Positions 1 through 8,714 of a DNA stretch of 46,265 nt are shown piece by piece. The DNA comes from Deltaproteobacteria bacterium (GTDB taxonomy: Bacteria; Myxococcota_A; UBA796; UBA2385). Numbering within the stretch: position 1 is the stretch's first letter; each line of letters starts with the position of its first letter. A model generated the notes under the pieces. It did no database searches. It saw only the letters and a program-made list of their open reading frames with translations, and was not told where the DNA came from. Location of the stretch: NCBI GenBank assembly GCA_018401435.1, contig JAGYJW010000054.1, forward strand, positions 1 to 46,265. The letters are read 5' to 3'. The translations under genes were made by a program, and so were the position numbers.

Positions 1-1
1 G

Positions 2-280
2 GGTTGGCTTTGGCGGCGGGTCTTTGGCCTGCCCGGCCCCCTGCCGGCCATCGACCGGCCCAGCTTCGCCCCGGTCCTGCACCAGGGGCGCTTCTGGCTG
101 CGGCACCTCGCCTGCCGCTCCCGCATCACCGGCCGGCCCTGCTACCGCACCCTGGTGGCCGGCACCGTCGCGCGGCAAGATCACCCCGATCACGGGCTCA
201 GCGAGCGCATTCTCGAAGCCCAACGCCAGTCCTTGCTGCCCTTTCTGGAGCAGGCGGGTCGGCTGCGGGGCCGCCCTTGA
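2..280 (+). CDS. C-terminal end of an unidentified protein (partial)
   Basis: An open frame enters from the left edge and stops with TGA at 278-280, giving about 92 residues. It is rich in Arg, His and aromatic residues (for example VFGLPGPLPAIDRPSF near the start and ERILEAQRQSLLPFLEQAG near the end). I do not recognise the family. Its stop codon lies inside the sequence TTGA, whose TTG is the probable start of the P450 gene, so the two are probably translationally coupled and functionally linked. Codon third positions are strongly G/C, as expected for a real gene. The 5' part lies outside the window. Confidence 0.6.
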   Translation, partial: GWLWRRVFGLPGPLPAIDRPSFAPVLHQGRFWLRHLACRSRITGRPCYRTLVAGTVARQDHPDHGLSERILEAQRQSLLPFLEQAGRLRGRP

Positions 281-1563
281 AGCCCGCCTGGGCAGGGGGC
301 CTGCCGGTGCTGGATCGCTTGCCCCAGGTCGCCCGCCAGCCCTTGCAGACCTTCGCCCGGGCAGCCCAGCGGGGGGCGCTGGTCAACCTGGGCACCACCT
401 GGGACCCGGTGGTGGGCACCAGCCGGGTGCACCTGCTCAGCGACCCGGAGCGCATCGAGCGCCTGTTGCTGGACACCGAGCGCTTCGACAAGGACTACCG
501 CGTGCTCTCCCCCCTGATGGGGGATGGGCTCTTCACCGCCGCAGGGCCGACCTGGCGGGGGCAGCGCCGCCAGCTCCAGCCCGCCTTCTTGCGCAGCGCC
601 CATGGGGGCTTCGTGCAGGCCATGCGCACCACCACCGACCAGCGGCTGGGCAGCTGGTCGCGTCCGGGCAGCCTCGACCTCGCGGCGGCCCTTTCCTCGC
701 TCACCCTCGACATCGTGCTGCGGGCGCTCTTTGGCAGCGAGGCCACACGCTTTGAGGTGGAGGTCTACGAGGGCCTGCGGGCCTCGGTCCGGCTGATTGA
801 CGAACGGATCTGGCTGCCCAGCCTGCCCGAGTCCTGGCCCACGCCGGCCAACCGGGCCCTGCGCAAGGCGGTGGGGCGCCTGGACGCCGTGGTGGCGGCC
901 ATCGTAGACCAGCGCCGGGGCCAGCTCGACCGCCCCGATCTGTTGGGTCTTCTGTTGGCCGAGCATCCCGACGCTGCTGATCCCGTGCAGGCCCGCAGCG
1001 TCCGGGACCAGGTGGTGACCTTTCTGCTGGCCGGACACGAGACCACCGCCTCTGCGCTCACCTGGACCCTCTACCTGTTGGACCGCAACCCAGCCTGCGC
1101 GGCGCGGGTGCAGGACGAGCTGGCCGGCACCGCGGGGGATCTGCCCGAGGACCTGCCCTACCTGACCGCCTGCTTCAAGGAGGCCACGAGGCTCTATCCG
1201 CCGGTGTGGGCCTTTGCGCGCAGCGCCCGGGTGACCTGCGCGCTGGGACCCTGGTCCTTGCGTTCGGGCGATGTGGTCTTTGTCAGCCCCTGGCTGCTGC
1301 ATCGCGATCCCCAACACTACCCCGACCCCCTGGCCTTTCGCCCAGAACGCCACCTGGCGCCGCCCACCTGGCACCCCTTCGCCAGCCTGCCCTTTGGGGG
1401 AGGGCCGCGCACCTGCATTGGCGCACGCTTTGCCCTGCTCGAAGCCTCGGTGGTGCTCAGCCGGCTGCTGCGGAGCACGCGGCTTCGCTTTCTGGGTGAG
1501 CCCGTGGCCAGCCCGCAGCTCACGCTCTACCCGCGGGGAGACACCCGGGTGGCCCTGTCCTGA
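277..1563 (+). CDS. Cytochrome P450
   Basis: A 428-residue haem-thiolate monooxygenase of usual bacterial length, presumably soluble. Visible motifs: the I-helix oxygen-activation sequence AGHETT from about residue 252; the ExxR motif KEATR with Glu at about 302; and the haem-binding loop FGGGPRTCIG with the Cys ligand at about 380. The chosen start is TTG at 277, which overlaps the upstream stop (TTGA). The frame stays open to the window edge, but that upstream part reads as low-complexity Pro/Arg/Ala and is the shadow of the preceding gene. The substrate cannot be predicted. No ferredoxin or reductase partner is visible nearby. The gene ends 4 bases before the convergent lipoprotein gene. 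Confidence 0.93.
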   Translation: MKPAWAGGLPVLDRLPQVARQPLQTFARAAQRGALVNLGTTWDPVVGTSRVHLLSDPERIERLLLDTERFDKDYRVLSPLMGDGLFTAAGPTWRGQRRQLQPAFLRSAHGGFVQAMRTTTDQRLGSWSRPGSLDLAAALSSLTLDIVLRALFGSEATRFEVEVYEGLRASVRLIDERIWLPSLPESWPTPANRALRKAVGRLDAVVAAIVDQRRGQLDRPDLLGLLLAEHPDAADPVQARSVRDQVVTFLLAGHETTASALTWTLYLLDRNPACAARVQDELAGTAGDLPEDLPYLTACFKEATRLYPPVWAFARSARVTCALGPWSLRSGDVVFVSPWLLHRDPQHYPDPLAFRPERHLAPPTWHPFASLPFGGGPRTCIGARFALLEASVVLSRLLRSTRLRFLGEPVASPQLTLYPRGDTRVALS

Positions 1564-1567
1564 ACGC

Positions 1568-2545
1568 TCAGAGGGGCCGACCCAACCAAGAGCCCACCGG
1601 CGCCACCCGGCGCAGTCCGCCGCCCTCGGCCGGCAGCACGAAGACACCCTGCCCGACCTCATCTTCGTGGGTCACGAACAAGCTGCCATCGGGCCCCCAG
1701 GACGGAAGGTCCCCCGGCAGCCGGGTGAGCACGCGGCCCGTCTCGACCTCTACGGCGTGCACCTGGGGGCCGCTGCCTTCGGCCCGGGTGACCAGGGCCA
1801 GCCTGCGGCCAGATGGAGACCAGGCCAGGCCCTGGTCGGCCACGATCAAGCGCCCGGGATCGTCGGGGGCCCACAGGCGGCGGTGGCTGTTGGCTTGCAA
1901 ATCGAAGAGGTGCACCGCCAGGACAGGGCCCTCTGCCGCCAGGAAGGCCAGCTGCCGCCCATCAGGAGACAAGGCCGGGGCACCGTCTTCCCCGGCGCGC
2001 ACCAGCAAGGCCAGGCGCGGGTCCTCGGCCCCGGTCAGCCGGTAGAGGTCCACATCGTCCCCGCTGCAGGCCGCGATGGCCCCGGCCCCGCCGGGCAAGG
2101 GGGCGGGCTCGAAGCAGCCATGGGGGGCGGCGCTCAGCCGGGTGGCGTGGCCGGCCCGATCGCTGCGGTAGATGTCCCGAAAGCTGGCCTCGCTGCTCTC
2201 ATAGACCACCGCGTCGCCTTCGGGGCTCCAGCGCGGGTTTCGGATGAGGGGGGCCAGGGAGGACAGCGGGTGGGCGGCGCTGCCATCCAAGGGGTGCAGC
2301 CACAGGCGCATGCCCGTCTCGTCATCGCTGTGAATCACCAACAGGGCGTCTCTTTGGGGAGAGAGCGGACCGGCGAAGTCCGCCCCCGCCCGGCGGCTGA
2401 GGCGGCTCACGGCACCACCCTTCCGCACAAAGACCTCCAGATCGTCGCCCACCAGCGCGCTCCAGGCCAGATCCGGCCCCGGGTCGACGGCGACGCCCCC
2501 GCCGGTGCAGCCGGCGAGGGCGAGCAGCAGGGCCAAGGCCCTCAC
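1568..2545 (-). CDS. TolB-like beta-propeller lipoprotein
   Basis: A 325-residue protein with an N-terminal signal ending in the lipobox LALAGC, so probably lipid-anchored and periplasmic or on the outer membrane. The rest contains repeated WD40/PD40-like blades such as NPRWSPEGDAVVYES, APALSPDGRQLAFLA and GLAWSPSGRRLALVT, as in TolB and related propellers. The start is GTG at 2545, overlapping the stop of the upstream amidase gene (GTGA), so the two form an operon. There is no catalytic signature. Such proteins usually bind proteins or glycans. It may sense or bind cell-wall material handled by its amidase neighbour, which is inference. Confidence 0.8.
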   Translation of the reverse strand: MRALALLLALAGCTGGGVAVDPGPDLAWSALVGDDLEVFVRKGGAVSRLSRRAGADFAGPLSPQRDALLVIHSDDETGMRLWLHPLDGSAAHPLSSLAPLIRNPRWSPEGDAVVYESSEASFRDIYRSDRAGHATRLSAAPHGCFEPAPLPGGAGAIAACSGDDVDLYRLTGAEDPRLALLVRAGEDGAPALSPDGRQLAFLAAEGPVLAVHLFDLQANSHRRLWAPDDPGRLIVADQGLAWSPSGRRLALVTRAEGSGPQVHAVEVETGRVLTRLPGDLPSWGPDGSLFVTHEDEVGQGVFVLPAEGGGLRRVAPVGSWLGRPL

Positions 2546-4237
2546 GGGTTGGATGTCACCCGCACCGCGTCGGCGATGACGACATAGCCAGGCGTGGTCC
2601 AGCGGCTGAGGGCGACACGGTTCCAGCCCGCGCTGAAGTTGTAGCGCCCCAGCGTGTTCCAGCGGCCGCCGTCGCGGCTCTGGTCCACCAGGCTGCGGCC
2701 CAGCTCGGTGCTGGCGGCGTTGTAGACCAGGAAGGGCGCCGAGCGGCTGCGGTCACTGGCCGAGGTCCACCAGGCCTGCACGGTCAAGGTCTGCGGAGAG
2801 TCCAGGTAGAACCAGAAGTTTGCGAGATCCGAAGACTCGGCCGTACTGCGCCACCAGTAGCCCGTGTTGTAGTAGCCGCCGACATTGACCGACCCGGTCC
2901 AGGCCGAGCTGACCTCCATGTCGGCGCTGGGCCCATTGGCGGTCGTATTGCTGTCGATGACGATGTCGATTGGCGCCCGAGCTGCTGCTGCCCGACGAGG
3001 ACCCGCCGCTTGCTGCTGCTGCCCCCGACGAGGACCCGCCGCTGCTGCTTACTGCCCCCGACGAGGACCCGCCGCTGCTGCTGCCCCCTGAGCTGCTGCT
3101 GCCGCAGGCGGCGTTGATGCGGTCGAGGTAGGCCGTCCAGGGCCAGTTGGGGCCGGGGTCCACCCGGTTATAGGGCTGCAGCTGCCCGTGACCCACCACA
3201 TGGTAGCGGTCGCGGGGGATGCTCCAGTCGCGGCTGATGCCGCAGACCAGGTTGGCGCTGGTATCCAGCAGGCCGCTGGACCAGCTGGACTGGCTGGCGT
3301 AGCCGGCGTGCTCGATGCCCACCGTGAAGTTGTTGCTGCTGGACCCGTTGCGGGCGCAGTTCGTGCTGCTGTTCAGCGCGCAGTCATAGGTTGCGCCAAT
3401 ATGCCAGGCCTTGCGGTCCTCGGTGACCAGCTGGCTGACCTCGGACCCGTCGCTGTTGACCACATAGTGGGCCGACACGCCAGACGAGGAGTTGGTCAAC
3501 CAGCTCCAGCAGCCCGAGTAGCTGCCTTCGCAGGTGTGGATGATGACCATGCTGGGGGTGCCCGCGGCCCCCGACGGCCGCGCCGAGGTGTTGGGCGAGG
3601 CCCGCCAGACCACGCCGGAGCGATCGGCGCTGCGCCGATCCTGGGCCGGCAGCTGGAAGACCGGCTGCACATCGACGGCCTCGATGGTGCCCAGCTCGGT
3701 GCGAACCCCGTCCTGCAGCCGCTTGTAGACGCCGCGGTGGATGTAGTGGGCCTGGCCTTCGCTCTCTTCGATGCCGCTGACATAGGCCACGGTGGTCGCC
3801 CACAGGCCCAGGGCGTCGCGGTCGGGCACCCCCGAGGCCGCCGCGTCCATCAGGGCCGCATAGGCGCGGATATTGGTGCGCCGGCCATAGCGCACCATGT
3901 CGGGGTGGATATCCAGCAGGGTGGCGGCCACCTCCACCTTGTCTTCGGGCAGGCCCATCAGGCCCACCAGGGGCGCCTTGCCTTCGAATTCCTCCTGGCC
4001 CTCCACCATCTGCCAGCCCGTATTCTCATAGGCGATGGCCTGAAGCAGGTTGGCGGGCACGTCGAATTCAGCGGCGGCATCCAAGAAGTCCTGGTCCAAG
4101 CTGGCCGCAGACTCGAATTGGGTGTCCACATTGGGCTGCGGGTCGTCGGCCACCCCCGTGTCCAGGTTGAGGGGGGTGCTGCACCCGGCGGTGAGCAGGG
4201 CGAGCGCAGCCAGCGCTCCGGAACGGTACAGGGACAT
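2542..4237 (-). CDS. N-acetylmuramoyl-L-alanine amidase lipoprotein with golvesin-like C-terminal domain, frameshifted
   Basis: The start is ATG at 4237, followed by a signal with lipobox LLTAGC. A helical region (residues about 40-190) precedes an amidase_2/PGRP-type domain (about 225-370) with likely zinc ligands His234 (IIHTCEG), His350 (VVGHGQ) and Asp360 (RVDPGP). The protein would hydrolyse the peptidoglycan amide bond in the periplasm or outside the cell. A Ser/Gly linker follows. The frame then breaks at about 2965-2985: as written, translation runs out of frame to 2753, whereas the next frame continues as a clear golvesin/Xly carbohydrate-binding-like domain (GSVNVGGYYNTGYW onwards) ending at 2542. 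One inserted or missing base in the GCT-rich repeat explains this. Its stop overlaps the start of the downstream lipoprotein gene. It could be a sequencing error or a real slippage site. Confidence 0.8.
2978..3107 (-). repeat. Ser/Gly-linker coding repeats
   Basis: Three imperfect direct repeats of about 28-33 bp (core GACGAGGACCCGCCGCTGCT on the + strand) encode alternating SSSGG and SSSGA blocks of the amidase linker. Runs of GCTGCTGCTG make the stretch prone to slippage. The reading frame of the gene breaks at its downstream edge. Confidence 0.8.
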
Positions 4238-4357
4238 GCGAGCCTCCCAGCGACGGCCAGAGGCTACCATCGGTCTTCGCCCGGCCGGATTCACACCGAT
4301 GTCACCCTGCGCCGGTGGCGCCCTCCCCGCCGGTCCTGCAGCCCCTGGTCTGTTCCC

Positions 4358-5191
4358 ATGCCCTTGCCCCTGCCGCCCGACATTGCCGTGCTCTGCCGGG
4401 GATGGCTTCACGGAAACGTCGTCATCATCGAGGATGACGACGGCTGCAGCCTGGTGGACACCGGCTACCACACCGGCCTGGACGCCCTGCGCGCCGCCTT
4501 GCCCGGGCCCGTGCACGCCATCGCGCTCACCCATGTTCACAGCGATCATGCGGGCTGCGCGGCCGCCTTGTCCGCGGAGCACGGCGCGCCGGTCTATGCC
4601 AGCGCCCGGGCGGGCGATCTGCTGCGGCGCTGGGATCGCCGGGGCCTGTGGCTGGCCAGCACCGGCCAGGAGCTTCCCCGCTTCTTGCCAAGAGAGGTGC
4701 CTACGGATGGGATCGCGCTCGGCGACCGCGTCTTCGAGGTGATCGAGACCGGCGGTCACGCCACGGGGGGCCTCAGCTTCTTTGATCCCACCGACGGGCT
4801 GCTGATCACCGGGGACGCCCTGTGGGAGGACGGCTTCGGCATCCTCGACCCCTGGGTGGACGGCGCCCACATCCTCGAAGACGCCCGCCAGGCCCTGCAC
4901 AACCTGTCGCAGGTGGATGGCCGCATCCTCATCCCCGGCCATGGCGAGCCCTTTGCCGATCTCGAAGGCGCCTTGCAGCGCGCCGAACAACGCCTGAACT
5001 ACCTCGCCCGCAACCCCGATCGGCTGCTGCACCAGGTGCTCAAGAACGGGCTGGGCTTCTTCAAGCTCATGCAGCCCGACGCCGACGCGGCCACCCTCTG
5101 GCAGGCCGGCATGACCCTGGCCTTGGCCCACGATCTGGACGAGGCCGGCGCCAGCCGCTGGCTCGCCGACGCCGGCCTGCGGGCGCCCTGA
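4358..5191 (+). CDS. Metallo-beta-lactamase-fold hydrolase
   Basis: A 277-residue cytoplasmic protein starting at ATG 4358. The metal-binding motif THVHSDHAG (HxHxDH) sits at about residues 63-71. It is followed by the downstream ligands in GHATGG, LITGDAL (Asp) and IPGHGEP (His), giving a full dinuclear zinc site of the glyoxalase II-like MBL superfamily. A C-terminal helical tail is typical of MBL proteins acting on thioesters or small esters, so the substrate is open. It is divergent from the amidase gene with 120 bp between starts, which must contain both promoters, though I cannot place them. The gene ends near the IS island. Confidence 0.88.
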   Translation: MPLPLPPDIAVLCRGWLHGNVVIIEDDDGCSLVDTGYHTGLDALRAALPGPVHAIALTHVHSDHAGCAAALSAEHGAPVYASARAGDLLRRWDRRGLWLASTGQELPRFLPREVPTDGIALGDRVFEVIETGGHATGGLSFFDPTDGLLITGDALWEDGFGILDPWVDGAHILEDARQALHNLSQVDGRILIPGHGEPFADLEGALQRAEQRLNYLARNPDRLLHQVLKNGLGFFKLMQPDADAATLWQAGMTLALAHDLDEAGASRWLADAGLRAP

Positions 5192-5385
5192 GCCCCCTCA
5201 CTCGCCGAGCAGCCGGATGCAGCCCTCGGCCGAGGCCATCGTCGAGCGCATCGTCCCATCGTGCGCTCCTTCCTGTCCGCGGGGGTGGCGCCGGCCTACT
5301 TCGACGGGTTCGTGGGCCGCACCTGCGGGGCGCTGGTCGCCATCCTGGCCCGCCAGCTCGCGGCGCGGGGCGAACTGTCCCGGGC

Positions 5386-5900
5386 TTCGTTCGTCGAGAG
5401 CTTCAGGCCTTGGTCCGGTGCGGCTCGTTCACCGATGGCTTCGCAGACTTGCACCGCGCCGCCTGTGACCACCACCGCCTCGTGCCCTTTACGTGCGGCG
5501 GCCGCGGGTTCTGACCATCGTGTGGCGGCCGACGGATGGCAGAGCGCGCCCGCCATCTGGTCGAGAGGGTCTTGCCCGCGGGGGTGCCGATCCGGCAGGT
5601 CGTGCTGACGCTGGCCTGGCGGCCGTGACTCCTCCTGGGTCCTCCAGACCGGCACGCGCCACGATCTGTGCTGCGGTGTGCTCAAGGACTTCCTGCGGGC
5701 CTTGGTCGTCTGGGGGTCGTTGCGCGGGAGTTGGAGGATGGAGCGGAGATCGACGGCGGAGGTCCAGTGTCGGGCGGCTCGGTGCAGAGTCACCACGACC
5801 ACCGTGTCTACATGGCCTTTCGCGTGCTGGGGCTGGTGGCTGACAGAGACGTCGCGGTGGATGAGGCCGGGTGCGAGGCCGTGAGCCACCCCGACTTCGA
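5386..5900 (+). pseudogene. IS91-family (Y2/HUH) transposase relic
   Basis: In one frame the segment reads FVRRELQALVRCGSFTDGFA, then a zinc-binding region CDHHRLVPFTCGGRGF, then a TGA stop at 5512-5514 exactly where the family has Cys, then PSCGGRRMAERARHLVERVL and VPIRQVVLTLAW. This matches the N-terminal zinc-binding domain of IS91/IS801-type rolling-circle transposases. Downstream, further similarity (DLCCGVLKDFLRAL; then GGSVQSHHDHRVYMAFRVLG) needs frame changes. The catalytic C-terminal tyrosines are not seen. At 5192-5385 there is only G+C-rich sequence without a convincing gene, perhaps the decayed 5' end. This is a dead copy. Confidence 0.65.
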
Positions 5901-6252
5901 GGCGCACGTAGAGGCGCTGCGCGGGGTGACCGATCAGCGACGCCGGGAGACGATCCCCGCGCGCACCCGGGTCACGCGGTGCGCGCGCCCTGCTCGGCGA
6001 GGAAGTCGCGGTAGGCCATGGGCGTGAGGTCGTCCGGCTCGCGTCCGAGCCGCCCGCGATGGGTGCCCAGGTGGTCGAAGACCCAGGCCAGGTAGCGCTC
6101 GACATCGACGCCGCTCTTCTGGGCCGTCCGGACGACGCTCAGCAGCGTGGCCCAGCGCTCCGCACCCGCGACGCTGCCGGCGAAGAGCGAGGCGTAGCGC
6201 AGCTTGGCGTGGCGCTGGAACTCTCGCTCGGAGGCGTTGTTGTCGAGGGGCA

Positions 6253-6260
6253 GGTTGGGG
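6253..6260. repeat. Target-site duplication, left copy
   Basis: GGTTGGGG directly abuts the left inverted repeat and is repeated at 8707-8714 on the right. Deleting one copy with the element repairs the reading frame of the host transposase gene. Confidence 0.93.
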
Positions 6261-6332
6261 GTAAGCTCTGCATAGGGCCGTTCCGCCCGACCCCGGCCCC
6301 TTGGCTACGGAGCAGCACCATGGAGGTGCTGC

Positions 6333-6665
6333 ATGGCACAAGCCCGCTCGAGAGCTCGCCGTTCACGCCAGGAGTGGCGAGCCCTCGTTCAAGAATGGAA
6401 GTCCACAGGTCAGACGGCGAGTGCGTTCGCGAGCTCACGCAGCTTGAACGTGAACACCTTGAAGTGGTGGCACCGTGAGCTGAACACGGAGTCGGACGCG
6501 GTGTCCTTGGTTGAGTTGCTGCCCAGGCCTACCGAGCCCAAGGGCTCCGTCAGCGGGCCCAGCATGATCGAGGTGGTCGTCGGTGAACACACCGTGCGCC
6601 TGCCAGCGACCTGCGGCCCGGTTCGGGCGGCGCTGCTTGTGGCCGCGCTTCTGTGGGCCAAGTGA
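6333..6665 (+). CDS. tnpA: IS66-family accessory protein TnpA
   Basis: A 110-residue basic protein. The N-terminal half contains the helix-turn-helix-like pattern seen in IS66 TnpA (WRALVQEWKSTGQTASAFAS then LNVNTLKWWHREL). The C-terminal half carries the usual short beta segment (MIEVVVGEHTVRLP). TnpA is required with TnpB for IS66 transposition, and its biochemical role is not settled. It is the first gene of the element, and its stop overlaps the start of tnpB. ATG 6333 lies about 70 bp inside the element. Confidence 0.88.
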   Translation: MAQARSRARRSRQEWRALVQEWKSTGQTASAFASSRSLNVNTLKWWHRELNTESDAVSLVELLPRPTEPKGSVSGPSMIEVVVGEHTVRLPATCGPVRAALLVAALLWAK

Positions 6666-6985
6666 AGCTCCGCCCAGAGGTCACGGTGCGGTTGGCTCGC
6701 GAGCCCGTCGATTTTCGCAAGCAGATCGATGGCCTGGCCATGGTCGTGGGGCGTTCGCTGGGCAGGGACCCCATGTGCGGTGAGCTGTTCGTCTTCCACA
6801 ACCGTCGAAGGACCGCCCTGAAAGCGTTGTATTGGACGCCCAATGGATTCGTGCTTCTGTACAAGCGTCTCGAACGGCATGGTTTCAAGCTCCCTGTGTT
6901 GCCTGAGACGGCCACCGATGCTGAGGTCTCCACCGAGGACTTCCAGGCTCTGCTGGACGGCCTCACAACGCGCCTGAGTGTTTAG
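6653..6985 (+). CDS. tnpB: IS66-family protein TnpB (IS66 Orf2 type)
   Basis: A 110-residue protein matching the IS66 Orf2 family: LREPVDFRKQIDG-like core (here LAREPVDFRKQIDGLAMVV), then FVFHNRRRTALKALYW and LYKRLERHGF. The start is GTG 6653 or, more likely, GTG 6662, which gives a 4-bp GTGA overlap with the tnpA stop. Either way the two genes are translationally coupled. The C-terminus ends at TAG 6983-6985, 52 bp before tnpC. Confidence 0.9.
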   Translation: MGQVKLRPEVTVRLAREPVDFRKQIDGLAMVVGRSLGRDPMCGELFVFHNRRRTALKALYWTPNGFVLLYKRLERHGFKLPVLPETATDAEVSTEDFQALLDGLTTRLSV

Positions 6986-7037
6986 AATACCTGAATACGG
7001 TGCATGCACGCCAAGGTGTGTTGAGTTAGGAGAAGGC

Positions 7038-8663
7038 ATGGTTGACGCTGGAAAACGGGTCGTGCACCCCACCCACCGCGAGGAGCTTCCGGACGACCCG
7101 GAGCTGCTCAAGGAGATGGTGCTGCAGCTCGCCCAGTCCAATGAAGATCTCGCGCAGAAGGTCGCCTGGTTCCAGCGCGCCATGTGGGGCAAGAAGTCCG
7201 AGCGCCTGACGGAGGTCGACCCCACCGACGGCTTGCAGGCCACGCTGTTTGGCAGCGACGAAGTTGAGGCCGAGGCCCGCGCCATATCCGCGGAGAAGCC
7301 GGCGCCCGAAGGTGACGACGAGCCGGTCAAGATGCCGGGCACCAAGGACAAGCCCAAGACCCGTCGTGGCGGCAAGCGCTCCGAGAAGCGGGGCCGTTTC
7401 CAGGGCGGGACCGTGCCGCCGGGAACTCCGATTCACACGCGCCAATTCACACTCGACGGCTGCACCTGCCCTGTCTGCGAAGGTGCACTCAAGAGCATCG
7501 GCACCGACAAGCGGCAGCGGGTCGAGTACATCCCCGGCCACTTCATCGTCGACGAGGCCGTAGTCGAGTCCGGTGTCTGCGCGGTCGACAAAGACCACGG
7601 CGTGGTCACCGCAGAGGGCCCCGCCTACGCGCTGCCAGGCAGCGTCCTTGGCAGCCACCTGCTCTGCAAGATCATCGTCGACAAATTCGCGGACAACATC
7701 CCGTTGAACCGACAATCCAAGCGCTTCGCCCGCAAGGGTGTCAACCTGGGCACGTCCACACTGTCTCGCAACGTAATCGCCGCCGCGGGCTTGGCGGTCC
7801 ACATCGTCGAGGCCATACACGACGAGCTGCTGATCAGTCCCTGGCTGCAAGGCGATGCCACCGGGCTGCCCATCATCATCGGCGACCGCGGACAGACCCA
7901 CAATGCGACCTTGTGGGTGTACAGCAACGGTGAATCGGCCGTCTTCGACGTGTCCATGACCAAGCACGGCGACTTCCCGGCCGAGTTCCTGAACGGCATC
8001 CAGGGCGTCTGGCTGGCCGACGGCGCCTCGGACTACAACCAGGCAGCCTCCGTCGAGGGTGTAGAGCGCGCTGGTTGTTGGTCGCACGGTCGGAGGTACC
8101 TGTTCGACGCACGCAACGACAACCTGGCCGTCGGCGCCGCCCTGCTCATGGTCCGCGACCTCTTCATGATAGAGCGGACCGCCATGCTGCTGCCGATCGA
8201 CGATCGCCGCGGCTACAGGAACACCCAATCCAGACCTTTGGTCGAGCAGCTCCGAAAGTGGCTCGTCGAGCAGAAGGACACCGACCACGTCCTGCAACGA
8301 CCCAAGAGCTTGTTCGCCAAGGCGGTCGGCTACCTCGATCGCCAATGGGCTCGCCTGACCCTGTTCCTCGACCATCCCGACGTGGTCATCCACAACAATC
8401 GCTCTGAGTTGCTCCTGAGAACACCTGTGATCGGACGCCGGAACTGGCTGTTCGCCGGGTCGCCGCAGGGCGCGATCGCGAGCACCGTGCACTACAGCAT
8501 CGTCGCCACCTGCATGATGCTCGGCATCGACCCCATGGACTACCTCGAGGACGTGCTGCCCAGGCTGCAGAACATGAAGACCGCGCAGGTCAAGAACTGG
8601 ACGCCGGCCAAGTGGGCAGAGCGGCGACGACTGGCGGTAGACGAGAAGCACGCAGACACGTAG
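7038..8663 (+). CDS. tnpC: IS66-family transposase TnpC
   Basis: A 541-residue DDE transposase. ATG 7038 is preceded by AGGAGAAGGC, a strong ribosome-binding site. An N-terminal coiled/leucine-rich segment (LLKEMVLQLAQSNEDLAQKV) and the basic, zinc-ribbon region (CTCPVCEGAL) precede the catalytic part. Likely acidic residues lie in LQGDATGLPI and WLADGASDYN. They are followed by CWSHGRRYLFDA and the terminal HNNRSE with the catalytic Glu. The length is normal for TnpC and the frame is uninterrupted, so the element may be functional. Confidence 0.93.
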   Translation: MVDAGKRVVHPTHREELPDDPELLKEMVLQLAQSNEDLAQKVAWFQRAMWGKKSERLTEVDPTDGLQATLFGSDEVEAEARAISAEKPAPEGDDEPVKMPGTKDKPKTRRGGKRSEKRGRFQGGTVPPGTPIHTRQFTLDGCTCPVCEGALKSIGTDKRQRVEYIPGHFIVDEAVVESGVCAVDKDHGVVTAEGPAYALPGSVLGSHLLCKIIVDKFADNIPLNRQSKRFARKGVNLGTSTLSRNVIAAAGLAVHIVEAIHDELLISPWLQGDATGLPIIIGDRGQTHNATLWVYSNGESAVFDVSMTKHGDFPAEFLNGIQGVWLADGASDYNQAASVEGVERAGCWSHGRRYLFDARNDNLAVGAALLMVRDLFMIERTAMLLPIDDRRGYRNTQSRPLVEQLRKWLVEQKDTDHVLQRPKSLFAKAVGYLDRQWARLTLFLDHPDVVIHNNRSELLLRTPVIGRRNWLFAGSPQGAIASTVHYSIVATCMMLGIDPMDYLEDVLPRLQNMKTAQVKNWTPAKWAERRRLAVDEKHADT

Positions 8664-8706
8664 CGGCGCTTCAGCGGGCCTCAACAGGGGGCTATGCAGA
8701 GCTTAC

Positions 8707-8714
8707 GGTTGGGG
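8707..8714. repeat. Target-site duplication, right copy
   Basis: GGTTGGGG directly follows the right inverted repeat and is identical to 6253-6260. Confidence 0.93.

Larger units (their letters stand above)
6261..8706 (+). mobile_element. Complete IS66-family insertion sequence (2446 bp)
   Basis: The element begins with GTAAGCTCTGCATAG at 6261-6275 and ends with the exact complement at 8692-8706 (15-bp perfect terminal inverted repeats with the GTAA start typical of IS66). It is flanked by identical 8-bp copies of GGTTGGGG (6253-6260 and 8707-8714), the target duplication length known for IS66. It contains tnpA, tnpB and tnpC in order, all intact. The insertion is inside another IS66-type transposase gene. 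Perfect repeats and open genes suggest recent and possibly active transposition. Confidence 0.95.

Noticed and set aside
2753..5131. Leftward open frame extending the amidase upstream across the MBL-fold gene
   Set aside because: The part beyond 4237 is the complement of the MBL gene. The lipoprotein signal at 4237 fixes the start.
5968..6016. Search for the terminal repeats of the outer IS66-type element near its transposase ends
   Set aside because: No matching inverted repeat could be found between the regions around 5900-5972 and 9968-10020, so the element's limits are left undefined.
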